Positions 39,198-47,730 of a DNA stretch of 64,000 nt are shown in pieces. The notes beneath the pieces are model-generated. The model saw only the letters and a list, made by a program, of their open reading frames with translations. It made no database searches and was not told the origin of the DNA. Numbering within the stretch: position 1 is the stretch's first letter; every line of letters begins with the position of its first letter. The stretch covers positions 1-64,000 of the forward strand of contig JAQVHL010000003.1 of NCBI GenBank assembly GCA_028696185.1, read 5' to 3'. The DNA comes from Halothiobacillaceae bacterium (GTDB lineage Bacteria > Pseudomonadota > Gammaproteobacteria > Halothiobacillales > Halothiobacillaceae). A program made the translations under genes and the position numbers.

Positions 39198-40567
39198 ACG
39201 CGCATCCGCAAACGCCTGTGCTGGTCATCGGTGCGGGGATTTCCGGGTTGGCCACGGCGTATTTTCTGCACCGCAAGGGAGTGCCGGTTCGTGTGCTGGA
39301 GGCCGCCCCCGGCGTGGGTGGCTGCGTGAGCACACTGCGCCAGGACGGGTGGCTCATCGAACGTGGGCCGAATTCGACCCTGGACAATACCCCGGCGCTG
39401 GGGGAGCTCATTCGCGCGCTGGGTCTGGAAGGGGCCGTACTGGAAGCCAATCCGCTGGCCAAGCGCCGCTATGTGGTACGCAAGGGAAAAACCCTGGCCT
39501 TGCCGGGTTCGCCACTGGATTTTTTGCGTACGCCGCTGTTTTCGGCCATGGATAAGCTGCGTCTGCTCAAGGAGCCGTTCGTCGGGCGTAGCGAGGAAGA
39601 CGAAACACTGGCTGCTTTCGTACGCCGTCGCCTGGGGCCGGGTTTTCTGGACTGGGCTATCGATCCTTTCGTCTCCGGCGTTTACGCGGGCGATCCGGCG
39701 CGCTTGTCCGTGCGTGCGGCCGTACCGAAGGTATGGCAGCTTGAACAGGCGCACGGTTCGTTGATACGGGGGGCACTGGTGCGCCTGCGTGCGCGGCGGC
39801 AGGAGGGACTGCAGACCGGGCCGGTCGGTCGCATGCTCTCCTTCGTGCAGGGCATGGAAATGCTGCCCGCCGCCATGGGCCGGGCGCTGGGGGATGCCGT
39901 GGAGACAGGTGTCTCCGTCGAGCGTATGGAACCGATACCTTCCGGCTGGCGCGTTCTGGCGGGGGCGCGCTCCTGGGAAGCTTCGCAGGTGATCCTGGCC
40001 GTGCCGGCTTACGCCGCCGCTCGATTGCTGGCGGACCTGGATGCTTCGCTGGCCGGTGAGCTGGCGGGAATCCACTATCCGCCGGTCGCCTCTGTCGCCC
40101 TGGGGTTTCCCCGTGTGGCGGTGGAGCATCCCCTGGATGGTTTCGGGTGTCTGATTCCCTCACGGGAAGGGCGGCGTACGCTGGGTGCGCTGTTTTCCAC
40201 GACTCTGTTCCCGGAGCGCGCTCCGGACGGGCATGTGTTGCTGACGGCTTTCATCGGTGGTCGTCGTCACGCCGTCGCGCTGGATCAGGATGATGCCGGT
40301 CTGGTAGAGGAGGTCGTGAGCGATCTGACGCCGATCCTGGGGCTGCAGGGGCGTCCGGATCATGTGCGTGTGCGTCGCTGGCCGCAGGCCATTCCCCAGT
40401 ACGAAATGGGGCACCTTGAGCGTATTGCGCGTATCGACGAGCGTTTGGCGCACTGGCCAGGTTTGCATACCCGTGCCAACTGGCGCGACGGTATTTCGGT
40501 ATCCGACTGCGTGCGAAACGCGCACGCACTGGCCGAGCGCCTGGCAGAAGAGCAGTCCGCGGGGTAG
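39194..40567 (+). CDS. hemY: protoporphyrinogen oxidase, HemY/PpoX type
   Basis: A 457-residue FAD flavoprotein. The nucleotide-binding segment VIGAGISGLATAYFLHRKG lies at the N-terminus, followed by CVSTLRQDGWLIERGPNS typical of oxygen-dependent protoporphyrinogen oxidases. It converts protoporphyrinogen IX to protoporphyrin IX in heme synthesis. AGGAAG precedes ATG 39194, which overlaps the transporter stop. Some archaeal-type and coproporphyrinogen enzymes share this fold, so a coproheme-route enzyme cannot be excluded. Confidence 0.9.
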   Translation: MNAHPQTPVLVIGAGISGLATAYFLHRKGVPVRVLEAAPGVGGCVSTLRQDGWLIERGPNSTLDNTPALGELIRALGLEGAVLEANPLAKRRYVVRKGKTLALPGSPLDFLRTPLFSAMDKLRLLKEPFVGRSEEDETLAAFVRRRLGPGFLDWAIDPFVSGVYAGDPARLSVRAAVPKVWQLEQAHGSLIRGALVRLRARRQEGLQTGPVGRMLSFVQGMEMLPAAMGRALGDAVETGVSVERMEPIPSGWRVLAGARSWEASQVILAVPAYAAARLLADLDASLAGELAGIHYPPVASVALGFPRVAVEHPLDGFGCLIPSREGRRTLGALFSTTLFPERAPDGHVLLTAFIGGRRHAVALDQDDAGLVEEVVSDLTPILGLQGRPDHVRVRRWPQAIPQYEMGHLERIARIDERLAHWPGLHTRANWRDGISVSDCVRNAHALAERLAEEQSAG

Positions 40568-40608
40568 CGGGCAGCACCGCCTGCCGGGCAGGGCCAGGGC
40601 GGCGGTGT

Positions 40609-41589
40609 TCAGCCCCCGGTCATGGACATGAAGCGGATGATTTTCTCCGGGCGTTCGCGGAATTCGTGACGCTCCGGTTTCAGGCCGATGGCCGCGATCA
40701 GCGCGTCCTGGAGCTCGTCGTCCGGAATGCCCTTGCGCAGCAGGTCGCGCAGGGGGAAGTTGTGCTCCTGGCCCAGGCACATGTACAGGGTGCCGTCCAC
40801 CGACAGGCGCACGCGATTGCAGCTTTCGCAGAAATGCTGGGATATCGGTGTGATGAAGCCGACGTGCACGTCGGTCCCCGCCACGCGCATGTACCGCGCC
40901 GGACCGGCACCAGGCATTACGCTGGGGATCAGGTTGAAGCGTTCCTGCAGACGGCGACGAACCTGCTGCAGATCGACGTAGTGATCGGTGGCGGAGCGGC
41001 CGGTGTCGCCCATCGGCATGGTTTCGATGTAGCGCAGGGTAAAGCCCTGCTCGATGCAGTAATCGAGCATGTCTTCGGCTTCGTCGTCGTTGACGCCCTT
41101 CATCAGCACCATATTGATCTTGATCGGGCTGAAGCCGGCCGCGCGAGCGGCGGCAAGACCCTCCAGCACCTTGTCCAGACGTCCCTGGGTGATGGATTTG
41201 AAGCGTTCGGGATGCAGGGTGTCCAGACTGACGTTCAGTCGATCCACGCCGGATGCACGCAGCTCGCCCGCCATGCGTTGCAGGCGGGTGGCATTGGTGG
41301 ACAGCGACAGATCTTCGATGCCCGGCAGCGCGCGGATACGGCGCGCGATGTCCGCAACTCCGCGTCGTACCAGAGGTTCGCCACCGGTGATGCGTACATG
41401 TGCGAGCCCCATTCCGGACATGACGCCCAGGACGCGCTCGACTTCGTCCGGGGTCAGCCAGTGCGCGGGTTCCTCGAAATCGGTGAACCCTTCGGGCATG
41501 CAGTAAAAACAACGCAGGTCGCATCGGTCGGTGACCGAAAGCCGCAGATACTCGATCCGGCGGCCAAAGGGGTCGATCAGCTCGCGCAT
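40609..41589 (-). CDS. moaA: GTP 3',8-cyclase MoaA
   Basis: A 326-residue radical SAM enzyme that starts molybdenum cofactor synthesis. N-terminal cluster: Cys23-x3-Cys27-x2-Cys30; the second, C-terminal cluster uses CESCNRVRLS and the later Cys in GTLYMC. The C-terminal Gly-Gly (MTGG) required for activity is present. It is the last gene of moaE-moeA-moaC-moaA and is separated from moaC by 159 bp containing two palindromes. Confidence 0.97.
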   Translation of the reverse strand: MRELIDPFGRRIEYLRLSVTDRCDLRCFYCMPEGFTDFEEPAHWLTPDEVERVLGVMSGMGLAHVRITGGEPLVRRGVADIARRIRALPGIEDLSLSTNATRLQRMAGELRASGVDRLNVSLDTLHPERFKSITQGRLDKVLEGLAAARAAGFSPIKINMVLMKGVNDDEAEDMLDYCIEQGFTLRYIETMPMGDTGRSATDHYVDLQQVRRRLQERFNLIPSVMPGAGPARYMRVAGTDVHVGFITPISQHFCESCNRVRLSVDGTLYMCLGQEHNFPLRDLLRKGIPDDELQDALIAAIGLKPERHEFRERPEKIIRFMSMTGG

Positions 41590-41666
41590 GAGTCGTTAAG
41601 CCCTTGTTGCCCCGAGAGGGGCATGTGTTGCAGGGAAACTTGGCTACTTTGTGCAGGAGTGAGCAA

Positions 41667-41741
41667 CGTTATTCCACAACGGAAATAACGATACCCGAGC
41701 CCTGTGCTGGGTGCAAGTGTTATTTCCATGGGGATATAACG
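41667..41741. promoter_or_regulatory. two tandem ModE-like palindromes before moaA
   Basis: Site 1 is CGTTATTCC-N5-GGAAATAACG (41667-41690) and site 2 TGTTATTTCC-N4-GGATATAACG (41718-41741). They share the half-site CGTTATxTCC, and their centres lie about 51 bp apart, close to five helical turns. The half-sites resemble the CGTTATAT/ATATAACG boxes bound by the molybdate regulator ModE. This suggests moaA has its own molybdate-responsive control. Confidence 0.55.
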
Positions 41742-41748
41742 CCTGCGT

Positions 41749-42222
41749 TCACGCCTGCCAATGGCCGCTTTTTCCACCCATTTTTTCCAGAAGGCGCACT
41801 TCCTCGATGCACATGCCGCGATCAACGGCCTTGCACATGTCGTAGAGAGTCAACGCGGCCACGCTGGCGGCGGTCAGGGCTTCCATTTCCACCCCCGTCT
41901 GGCCGTTCAAGCCGCAGGTGGCCAGGATGCGCACCGCGTTTTCTTCGGGCAGAGGGGTGAGCTCGACGCTGACTTTGGTCAGCATCAGCGGGTGGCACAG
42001 GGGGATGAGCTCCGGGGTGCGTTTGGCGGCCATGATGCCGGCGATGCGCGCTACGGCGAGCACATCGCCTTTCTTGTGGCCGCCTTCTACGATCAGGCGC
42101 AGGGTGTCCGGCTGCATGCGGATCAGGGCGGTAGCGGTGGCCTGGCGGGTGGTTTCCGGCTTGTCGCCGACGTCGACCATGCGTGCCGCGCCGGTTTCAT
42201 CGATATGGGTCAGTGCGCTCAT
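41749..42222 (-). CDS. moaC: cyclic pyranopterin monophosphate synthase MoaC
   Basis: A 157-residue Moa[31 protein letters not shown] and [20 protein letters not shown] are the conserved segments, with catalytic Lys and Asp residues in the latter. It converts the MoaA product to cPMP. The ATG at 42222 overlaps the moeA stop by 4 bp. Longer readings of this frame run into moeA and are rejected. Confidence 0.97.
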   Translation of the reverse strand: MSALTHIDETGAARMVDVGDKPETTRQATATALIRMQPDTLRLIVEGGHKKGDVLAVARIAGIMAAKRTPELIPLCHPLMLTKVSVELTPLPEENAVRILATCGLNGQTGVEMEALTAASVAALTLYDMCKAVDRGMCIEEVRLLEKMGGKSGHWQA

Positions 42223-43439
42223 GACAGGAACTCGCTGAAAGGGAGAAAATCGAGAAGCTGGCCGGGAACGACCGTCTGGTCTTCGGGGACGACGGCCAGG
42301 CCGTCGGCCCAGCACACGCCCAGAAGCGCGGAGGAACTTTGATTGTCGTAAGGCCGCAGGCGGGTGATGCCGTCGGCATCGGTTTCGGCACGTGCGCGCA
42401 GGTATTCCCGGCGATCGGAAGGGGAGGGGCGTGCGAAGTCGGCCGGAAGGCGCAGGGGCCGTGGCAGAACCTCGCGCGCGCCCTGCAGGCGCAGCAGGAA
42501 GGGGCGGGCGAACAGGGCGAAGGTGGTCAGGGCCGAGACAGGGTTGCCGGGCAGGCCGATGAAGGGCGTATTGCCTACCGCACCGAAGGTAATCGGCTTG
42601 CCGGGTTTCATGCGCACTTTCCATAGGTCGATGCGCCCAAGGCGGGAAACGGCCGTTTTGACGTGATCCTCTTCGCCGACGGACACCCCGCCGCTGGTCA
42701 TGAGCACGTCGCAACGGGGGGCGGCCTGCGCTAGCGCAGCAGTGACCGCATCGGCTTTGTCCGGCAGCGTGCCCAGATCGATCAGCGGAAGGCGCAAGGC
42801 CTCCAGAAGACCGCGCAACAGGCTGTGATTGGCATTGTAGATGTGCCCGGCAGGCAAAGGCTGGCCGGGTTCGACGAGTTCATCGCCCGTAGAGAAAAAA
42901 CCGATGGTGAGAGGCTGGTAGATGTCGATTTCCGGCACTCCCGCCGAGGCGAGCAATCCAAGCTCGCGCGGACCCAGCCGGGTGCCTCGGGGCAACACGC
43001 ACTGGCCACGGTGGAGGTCGCTGCCTGTGGGGCGGACATCCTCGCCGCTGGCGGGGTGATGGTTGAAGAGGATATGTCCGTCCTCGACGCGCACGTTTTC
43101 CTGGGCCACGATGGCATCCGCCCCTTCGGGGAGGGCCGCTCCGGTGAAGATGCGTGCCGCACTGCCGGGCTCAAGCGGGTTGCCTACCGCACCGGCGGCT
43201 ATGCGCTGGCCGATGCGCAGGCGCGTGGACGGCGTACCCAGGTCGCGGGTGGAAATGGCATAGCCATCCAGACGGCTGGTGGCCGTGGGCGGGATGTCAC
43301 AAGGGGCGAGGACGCTTTCGGCCAGCACCGCGCCCAGGGATTCGCCCAGCGCTTGACGAAGTGTGTCGCGCTCACGTTCGGCCAGACGAAGAAGATGTTC
43401 AAGCGCCACCTCGACGCTCATCAGGGACGCGGTGCTCAT
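42219..43439 (-). CDS. moeA: molybdopterin molybdenumtransferase MoeA
   Basis: A 406-residue MoeA with domains I-IV. Marks include TSRLDGYAI, the [14 protein letters not shown] nucleotide-binding loop, and [14 protein letters not shown]-like sequence (GLPGNPVSA). It inserts molybdate into adenylated molybdopterin. It overlaps moaE and moaC by 4 bp each. Confidence 0.97.
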   Translation of the reverse strand: MSTASLMSVEVALEHLLRLAERERDTLRQALGESLGAVLAESVLAPCDIPPTATSRLDGYAISTRDLGTPSTRLRIGQRIAAGAVGNPLEPGSAARIFTGAALPEGADAIVAQENVRVEDGHILFNHHPASGEDVRPTGSDLHRGQCVLPRGTRLGPRELGLLASAGVPEIDIYQPLTIGFFSTGDELVEPGQPLPAGHIYNANHSLLRGLLEALRLPLIDLGTLPDKADAVTAALAQAAPRCDVLMTSGGVSVGEEDHVKTAVSRLGRIDLWKVRMKPGKPITFGAVGNTPFIGLPGNPVSALTTFALFARPFLLRLQGAREVLPRPLRLPADFARPSPSDRREYLRARAETDADGITRLRPYDNQSSSALLGVCWADGLAVVPEDQTVVPGQLLDFLPFSEFLS

Positions 43440-43888
43440 GGGTGTGCCCAGCGTTGCGCTGCGCGGTCGTCGCTTTCGCGCGCATCCACCCAGCGGGCGC
43501 CTTCGCCGGTTTCCTCACGCTTCCAGAACGGGGCGCGGGTCTTGAGATAATCCATGATGAATTCACAAGCGGCGAAGGCTTCACCGCGGTGGCGGCTGCT
43601 TACCGCGACAAGAACAATCTGATCCTGGGGCCGCAGCGGTCCCACCCGGTGAATGACCAGCACCTCTTCCAGTGTCCAGCGCTGGCGCGCTTCCTGTTCT
43701 ATGGCTTCCAGGCAGCGTTCGGTCATGCCTGGGTAATGTTCCAGTGTCATGCCGTCTACCGATTGCCCTTCATTGAGGTCGCGCACCGTGCCCAGAAACG
43801 AGGCAACGGCGCCCACTTGCGGTGAATTCGCACGCAGACGGGTGATTTCAAGACCCAGGTCGAAATCTTCGCGCTGTACCTTGATCAT
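43436..43888 (-). CDS. moaE: molybdopterin synthase catalytic subunit MoaE
   Basis: A 150-residue MoaE with FLGTVRDLNEG, LEHYPGMTE, IHRVGPL and the catalytic lysine region FIMDYLKTRAPFWKRE. It converts cPMP to molybdopterin together with the sulfur carrier MoaD. The moaD gene is not adjacent and not in the window. This is the first gene of the moa operon and is divergent from soxC. Confidence 0.96.
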   Translation of the reverse strand: MIKVQREDFDLGLEITRLRANSPQVGAVASFLGTVRDLNEGQSVDGMTLEHYPGMTERCLEAIEQEARQRWTLEEVLVIHRVGPLRPQDQIVLVAVSSRHRGEAFAACEFIMDYLKTRAPFWKREETGEGARWVDARESDDRAAQRWAHP

Positions 43889-44243
43889 GCAGACTCCCGA
43901 AGTGATGTGAATATTTTTGATGGGCCATCATGCCGTCGCAGGGGGCCGGGTCAAGTCGTGGATGCGCATCCTACCGTAATTTCAGCGATTGTTAATATTC
44001 TTCGATTGCGTTAAATTGCCCGGCAGCGCGCAGGCCAGCAGCGCATTCGGGTTTACTTATTGGCGATAAAACTAGTTTTATTGACCGTGACACCCGCGTG
44101 ACGTGAAACTTGCGCCCCAGAAGTCGGCGTCTCGACGTTCGCCTGACCATCGCAGGCTCGATGCGATGGTCAGGCGGGCTCAGGTAACGGCACAACAGGG
44201 GAGTTTCCCTGTGTATCACTTGCTTAGTGTGCAGGAGTGAGTA
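43889..44243. promoter_or_regulatory. moaE-soxC divergent control region
   Basis: This 355-bp gap holds a 16-bp perfect palindrome ATAAAACTAGTTTTAT (44066-44081) and a 15-bp perfect hairpin (CGCCTGACCATCGCA 44140-44154 with TGCGATGGTCAGGCG 44162-44176, 7-nt loop) without a T-run. The palindrome could be an operator for soxC or for both directions; the hairpin would lie in the soxC leader. No matching known motif was identified. Confidence 0.55.
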
Positions 44244-45599
44244 ATGTCTGAAACGATGATCAAAGAGCAGTCACCCGCTGTGGCTGTCGGAAGCGAAGGC
44301 GTGGCCTCCGAAGGGCGCCGCAAGTTCCTTCGCAAGAGCATGGCCGTTGCCGGTGGTGCTGCCCTGGCCGCTGGCGCCGGTGCGGGCGCAGCCGTCGCCG
44401 CGCCTCTGGCCATCCCCCCGACCAACAAGGTTCTGGGGCGTGGCGTGGTCAGTGTACCGTACGGTATGCCGTCCAAGTTTGAAGCCCACGTGGTGCGCCG
44501 TAACGTCGAGTGGTTGACCGCCGACACCATCGCCTCCATCAGCTTTACCCCGCTGCAGGATCTGAACGGCATCATTACCCCGAACGGCCTGCACTTCGAG
44601 CGTTACCACAGCGGGGCCGTCGACATTGATCCGGCCACCCATCGCCTGGTCATCCATGGCATGGTATCCAAGCCGATGATCTTCACCGTTGAAGATCTCA
44701 AGCGCTTCCCGTCCCACACCGGTATCTGGTTCCTGGAGTGCCCGGCAAACGGCGCGATGGAATGGCGTGGCGTGCAGATGAACTCCCTGCAGTTCACCCA
44801 TGGCATGATCAGCTGCGCCGAATGGACCGGTGTCAAGCTGACCGACCTGATGGAATACTGCGGTGTTTCCAAGGACGCGACCTGGCTGTACGGCGAAGGC
44901 GCCGACGGTTCCGCCCTGCAGCGCTCCATTCCGCTGCCCGGCGCCAAGGACCAGTTCGGCAAGCCCATCCCCGATGCCGACAGCATCTACAAGGACATCA
45001 TCATCGCTTACGCCCAGAACGGCGAAGCGCTGCGTCCTGAGCAGGGCTACCCGATCCGTATCATCGTTCCGGGTTGCGAAGCCAACGTTTCCGTCAAGTA
45101 CCTGCGTCGCATCAAGTTCACCAACAAGCCCTTGGTGACCTACCAGGAAACTCGTCACTACACCGACGTACTGCCGGACGGCAAGGCACGCCAGTTCAGT
45201 CTCATCAACGAGACCAACTCCGTCATCACCACCCCCTGCCCGGATTACAAGCTGAACGGCAAGGGCTTCCACGAGATCCGTGGTCTGGCCTGGTCCGGCC
45301 GTGGCAAGATCAAAGGCGTGGACATCTCCGTTGACGGCGGCAAGAACTGGGCGCCGGCCAAGCTGGTCGAGCCTGTGATGAGCAAGTGCATGACGCGCTT
45401 TACCTTCCCTTGGGACTGGAACGGTCAGGAAGCCCTGATCATGAGCCGTGCGACCGACGAAACCGGTTTCGTACAGCCCACGCTGGCCCAGCTCAGGAAA
45501 GTGCGTGGCACGGAGAGCATCTATCACAAGAACTCCATCCAGGTGTGGAAAGTCGAAGCGAACGGTGAGGTGAAGAATGTCCAGATCGAAAATGTTTAA
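44244..45599 (+). CDS. soxC: SoxC, molybdenum subunit of sulfane/sulfite dehydrogenase
   Basis: A 451-residue sulfite-oxidase-fold protein with a twin-arginine signal (Arg25-Arg26 in RRKFLRKSM, then an Ala/Gly-rich segment). The Moco-binding cysteine is Cys166 in FLECPANGAMEWRG. LNGIITPNGLHFERYHSG and the C-terminal dimerisation domain agree with SoxC. With SoxD it oxidises the sulfane sulfur bound to SoxYZ in the periplasm. The Moco biosynthesis genes lie divergently just upstream. AGGAG precedes the ATG. Confidence 0.95.
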   Translation: MSETMIKEQSPAVAVGSEGVASEGRRKFLRKSMAVAGGAALAAGAGAGAAVAAPLAIPPTNKVLGRGVVSVPYGMPSKFEAHVVRRNVEWLTADTIASISFTPLQDLNGIITPNGLHFERYHSGAVDIDPATHRLVIHGMVSKPMIFTVEDLKRFPSHTGIWFLECPANGAMEWRGVQMNSLQFTHGMISCAEWTGVKLTDLMEYCGVSKDATWLYGEGADGSALQRSIPLPGAKDQFGKPIPDADSIYKDIIIAYAQNGEALRPEQGYPIRIIVPGCEANVSVKYLRRIKFTNKPLVTYQETRHYTDVLPDGKARQFSLINETNSVITTPCPDYKLNGKGFHEIRGLAWSGRGKIKGVDISVDGGKNWAPAKLVEPVMSKCMTRFTFPWDWNGQEALIMSRATDETGFVQPTLAQLRKVRGTESIYHKNSIQVWKVEANGEVKNVQIENV

Positions 45600-46281
45600 G
45601 CTGAGCGCGGTTGCCGGCACCCTGCTGCTGGCAGGCACCGCTGCTGTTGCAGCCCCGAAGGTCCAGGGCATCGGCAACGCCATCTCCGACGCCGACATCA
45701 AGCCCTGGGACATCAGTGTGTTCTTCGATGGCGAGAATCTGCCGGCCGGTCAGGGTTCCGTGAAGGAAGGCGAGCCGATCTATCAGGCCAAGTGCGCCAT
45801 GTGTCACGGCGAGTTTGGTGAAGGCGCTCGCGGTTATCCGAAGATGCTGGGCGGCACGATGGAAGAGTTCCATCACGCGGCTCAGCACGGCGAGGACAAC
45901 GTAGGCATCCGTGGTGTCAACAACATGTGGGGCCACGCGCCGACACTGTATGATTACATCCGTCGCGCCATGCCGTTCTTCGCGCCGCAATCGCTGAACG
46001 ACAACGAGTCCTACGCCACCACCTGCTACGTGCTGTATCTTGCCGAGGTCATTGACGACGAGAAGACCGTGTGCAACGCGGATGTCTTGAAGAAAATCAA
46101 GATGCCGGCACAGGACAACTACGTCACTGACAACCGTCCAGATACCAACAGCAAGCGCTGCATGAAGGACTGCTACCAGGGCGAGCCGGTCGTCAAGGGC
46201 ATGGCCGTTATCGGTGACGTTGCCGTAGGCGCGGTCAAGAAGCGTAACGAAGCCGAAGAAGGCAAGCCGGCAGGTCACTGA
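45577..46281 (+). CDS. soxD: SoxD, c-type cytochrome subunit (single heme)
   Basis: A 234-residue periplasmic cytochrome: signal peptide (about 1-25, ending AVAA), one heme site Cys73-Ala-Met-Cys76-His77, and an axial Met in KIKMPAQDNYV. The DNRPD segment matches SoxD. Only one CxxCH is present, whereas Paracoccus SoxD has two; an additional CMKDC near residue 190 lacks the His and is probably a disulfide. ATG 45577 has GAGG 6 nt upstream and overlaps soxC by 23 bp, so the pair is coupled. Confidence 0.92.
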   Translation: MSRSKMFKLSAVAGTLLLAGTAAVAAPKVQGIGNAISDADIKPWDISVFFDGENLPAGQGSVKEGEPIYQAKCAMCHGEFGEGARGYPKMLGGTMEEFHHAAQHGEDNVGIRGVNNMWGHAPTLYDYIRRAMPFFAPQSLNDNESYATTCYVLYLAEVIDDEKTVCNADVLKKIKMPAQDNYVTDNRPDTNSKRCMKDCYQGEPVVKGMAVIGDVAVGAVKKRNEAEEGKPAGH

Positions 46282-46312
46282 GCCTTTCGCTTCGACGCTG
46301 TCTGCTGATGAG

Positions 46313-46336
46313 GGGCCCGAGTCATCGGGCCCTTTT
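46313..46336 (+). terminator. terminator after soxCD
   Basis: GGGCCCGA (46313-46320) and TCGGGCCC (46325-46332) form an 8-bp stem with a 4-nt loop followed by TTTT. Confidence 0.9.
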
Positions 46337-46405
46337 GTATTTTCAGGGTCCGGGCCTTTGCCGGTGACCGCGTAGCGGTCTGCCGTCTGTCCGGGCTTTT
46401 GTTTG

Positions 46406-46437
46406 GTACCTTTCTTTGGGCAAGCAAAGAAAGGTAC
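46406..46437. repeat. 12-bp perfect inverted repeat
   Basis: GTACCTTTCTTT (46406-46417) pairs with AAAGAAAGGTAC (46426-46437) around GGGCAAGC. Similar CTTTCTTTGCTTG-type palindromes are scattered in many proteobacterial genomes. Confidence 0.75.
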
Positions 46438-46662
46438 TCGCCCGCGCGCGATTCAAGCCGTTCGAAGTGCGCCGCTTAAGGTGGGCGAAACAGCGCGTAA
46501 GCCTGTCCTGATCGCTTTCTGAAAAACGTATCCAGCTTACCGCTTGCTTTAAAAATAAAGTCGTTCGGCAGCCGGTTAAAGCCGCTTTCAAGAACCGTTG
46601 GAGCCCTTTTTTGCCCGCCTTGAGGTTTGGCCTTTCATACAAGCGCCAACGCAAGCGGGCAA

Positions 46663-46694
46663 GTCACTTTTCTTGCTTGTGCAAGAAAAGTGAC
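46663..46694. repeat. 14-bp perfect inverted repeat
   Basis: GTCACTTTTCTTGC (46663-46676) pairs with GCAAGAAAAGTGAC (46681-46694) with a TTGT loop. Confidence 0.75.
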
Positions 46695-46780
46695 CCAAAG
46701 CCCCCCCACGGGACCGCCCTTCGGGCAATCCCTGGCCTGACCTGTTCCAGCCGCGACCCGACTTCCACAGGCCAGTCCAT

Positions 46781-46838
46781 GGCGGTCTCAAAGGGGGGCT
46801 TCCTTACGCCCACGCTCGTCCAACAAGCGTTTTTTGTA
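46781..46838 (+). repeat. dispersed repeat copy 3
   Basis: Aligned without gaps to 9041-9090, about 42 of 50 bases match, including an identical 10-base block CACGCTCGTC followed by CAACAA. It is again between convergent genes (soxD and rpoH). Confidence 0.8.
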
Positions 46839-46848
46839 AAAACCCTCT

Positions 46849-47709
46849 TCAAGCCTCAATGGCGCTGCGCAGCTTGCGCAGCGCGTTCTGCTCGATCTGG
46901 CGGATGCGTTCGGCAGAGACGCTGTAGGTTGCGGCCAGCTCGTGTAGAGTGGCTTTTTCGCCGTCCTGCAACCAGCGTTGCTGGAGGATGTCCCGGCTGC
47001 GTGCGTCGAGCTTTTCCAGGGCCTGCTGCATGCGTTCGACGCGCTGGTGATGGGCGTCGCCTTCTTCGAGGCGCAAGGCCGGGTCCGCATCCGGGGCGGC
47101 GAGATAGGCGATGGGGCCCGGTGCGGCGTCCTCATCTTCTGTGTTCAGCGGGTCGAGCGCGAGATCCTGCCCATAAAGGCGGGACTCCATCTCAACCACG
47201 TCGCGGGCGGGTACACCCAGCTCTTCAGCGATGCGCTCTGCCTCGTCCTGGCTCATCCAGCCCAGCTGCTCGCGTGCACCGCGCAGACGGAAGAACAGCT
47301 TGCGCTGGGATTTGGTGGTGGCCACACGCACGATGCGCCAGTTGCGCAGGATGAATTCGTGGATTTCGGCGCGTATCCAGTGCACGGCGAAGGAAACCAG
47401 ACGCACCTTGTGATCCGGCTCGAAGCGCTTGACCGCCTTCATCAGGCCGATGTTGCCTTCCTGAATGAGGTCGGGCAAGGGCAGGCCGTAGCCACGGTAA
47501 CTGCGTGCGATATGCACGACGAAGCGCAGATGTGACAGCACGAGGGTGCGCGCGGCTTCGAGGTCCTGCTCATCGCGCAGCCGGCGAGCGAGACGGTATT
47601 CTTCGTCGGCGTCGAGCAGTGGGAGGCGACGAAGCTCGTCAAGATAGGCTTGCAGCGTATCGCCCGTCGGGGCGGGCAGGGTCTGTGACTTGAGCATCAG
47701 GGATGTCAT
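46849..47709 (-). CDS. rpoH: heat-shock sigma factor RpoH (sigma-32)
   Basis: A 286-residue sigma factor with regions 2 and 4. The RpoH box appears as QRKLFFRLR, and DLIQEGNIGLMKAVKRFEP is region 2.2. It directs transcription of chaperone and protease genes. It lies after ftsYEX in the conserved order. A perfect CIRCE operator sits 21 nt before the ATG, so transcription is probably also under HrcA control. Confidence 0.96.
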   Translation of the reverse strand: MTSLMLKSQTLPAPTGDTLQAYLDELRRLPLLDADEEYRLARRLRDEQDLEAARTLVLSHLRFVVHIARSYRGYGLPLPDLIQEGNIGLMKAVKRFEPDHKVRLVSFAVHWIRAEIHEFILRNWRIVRVATTKSQRKLFFRLRGAREQLGWMSQDEAERIAEELGVPARDVVEMESRLYGQDLALDPLNTEDEDAAPGPIAYLAAPDADPALRLEEGDAHHQRVERMQQALEKLDARSRDILQQRWLQDGEKATLHELAATYSVSAERIRQIEQNALRKLRSAIEA

Positions 47710-47730
47710 CGCGGTGGAACTCGCCTCATG

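Larger units (their letters stand above)
46282..46848. other. 567-bp gene-free convergent gap
   Basis: No credible gene is seen. It contains the soxCD terminator (46313-46336), a 12-bp perfect inverted repeat (46406-46437), a 14-bp perfect inverted repeat (46663-46694) and dispersed repeat copy 3 (46781-46838). The reading frames here overlap these repeats and have no gene-like features. Confidence 0.75.

Noticed and set aside
41590-41748. Molybdenum-cofactor riboswitch before moaA
   Set aside because: The gap is explained by two DNA palindromes and is too small and unlike the large Moco RNA motif.
44271-45713. 480-codon open frame opposite soxC
   Set aside because: Antisense to a well-supported SoxC with Tat signal and Moco cysteine; the composition is that of a shadow frame.
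46343-46654. 103-codon frame after soxD
   Set aside because: It overlaps the terminator tail and an inverted repeat, is rich in Arg/Leu low-information sequence and lacks a ribosome site.
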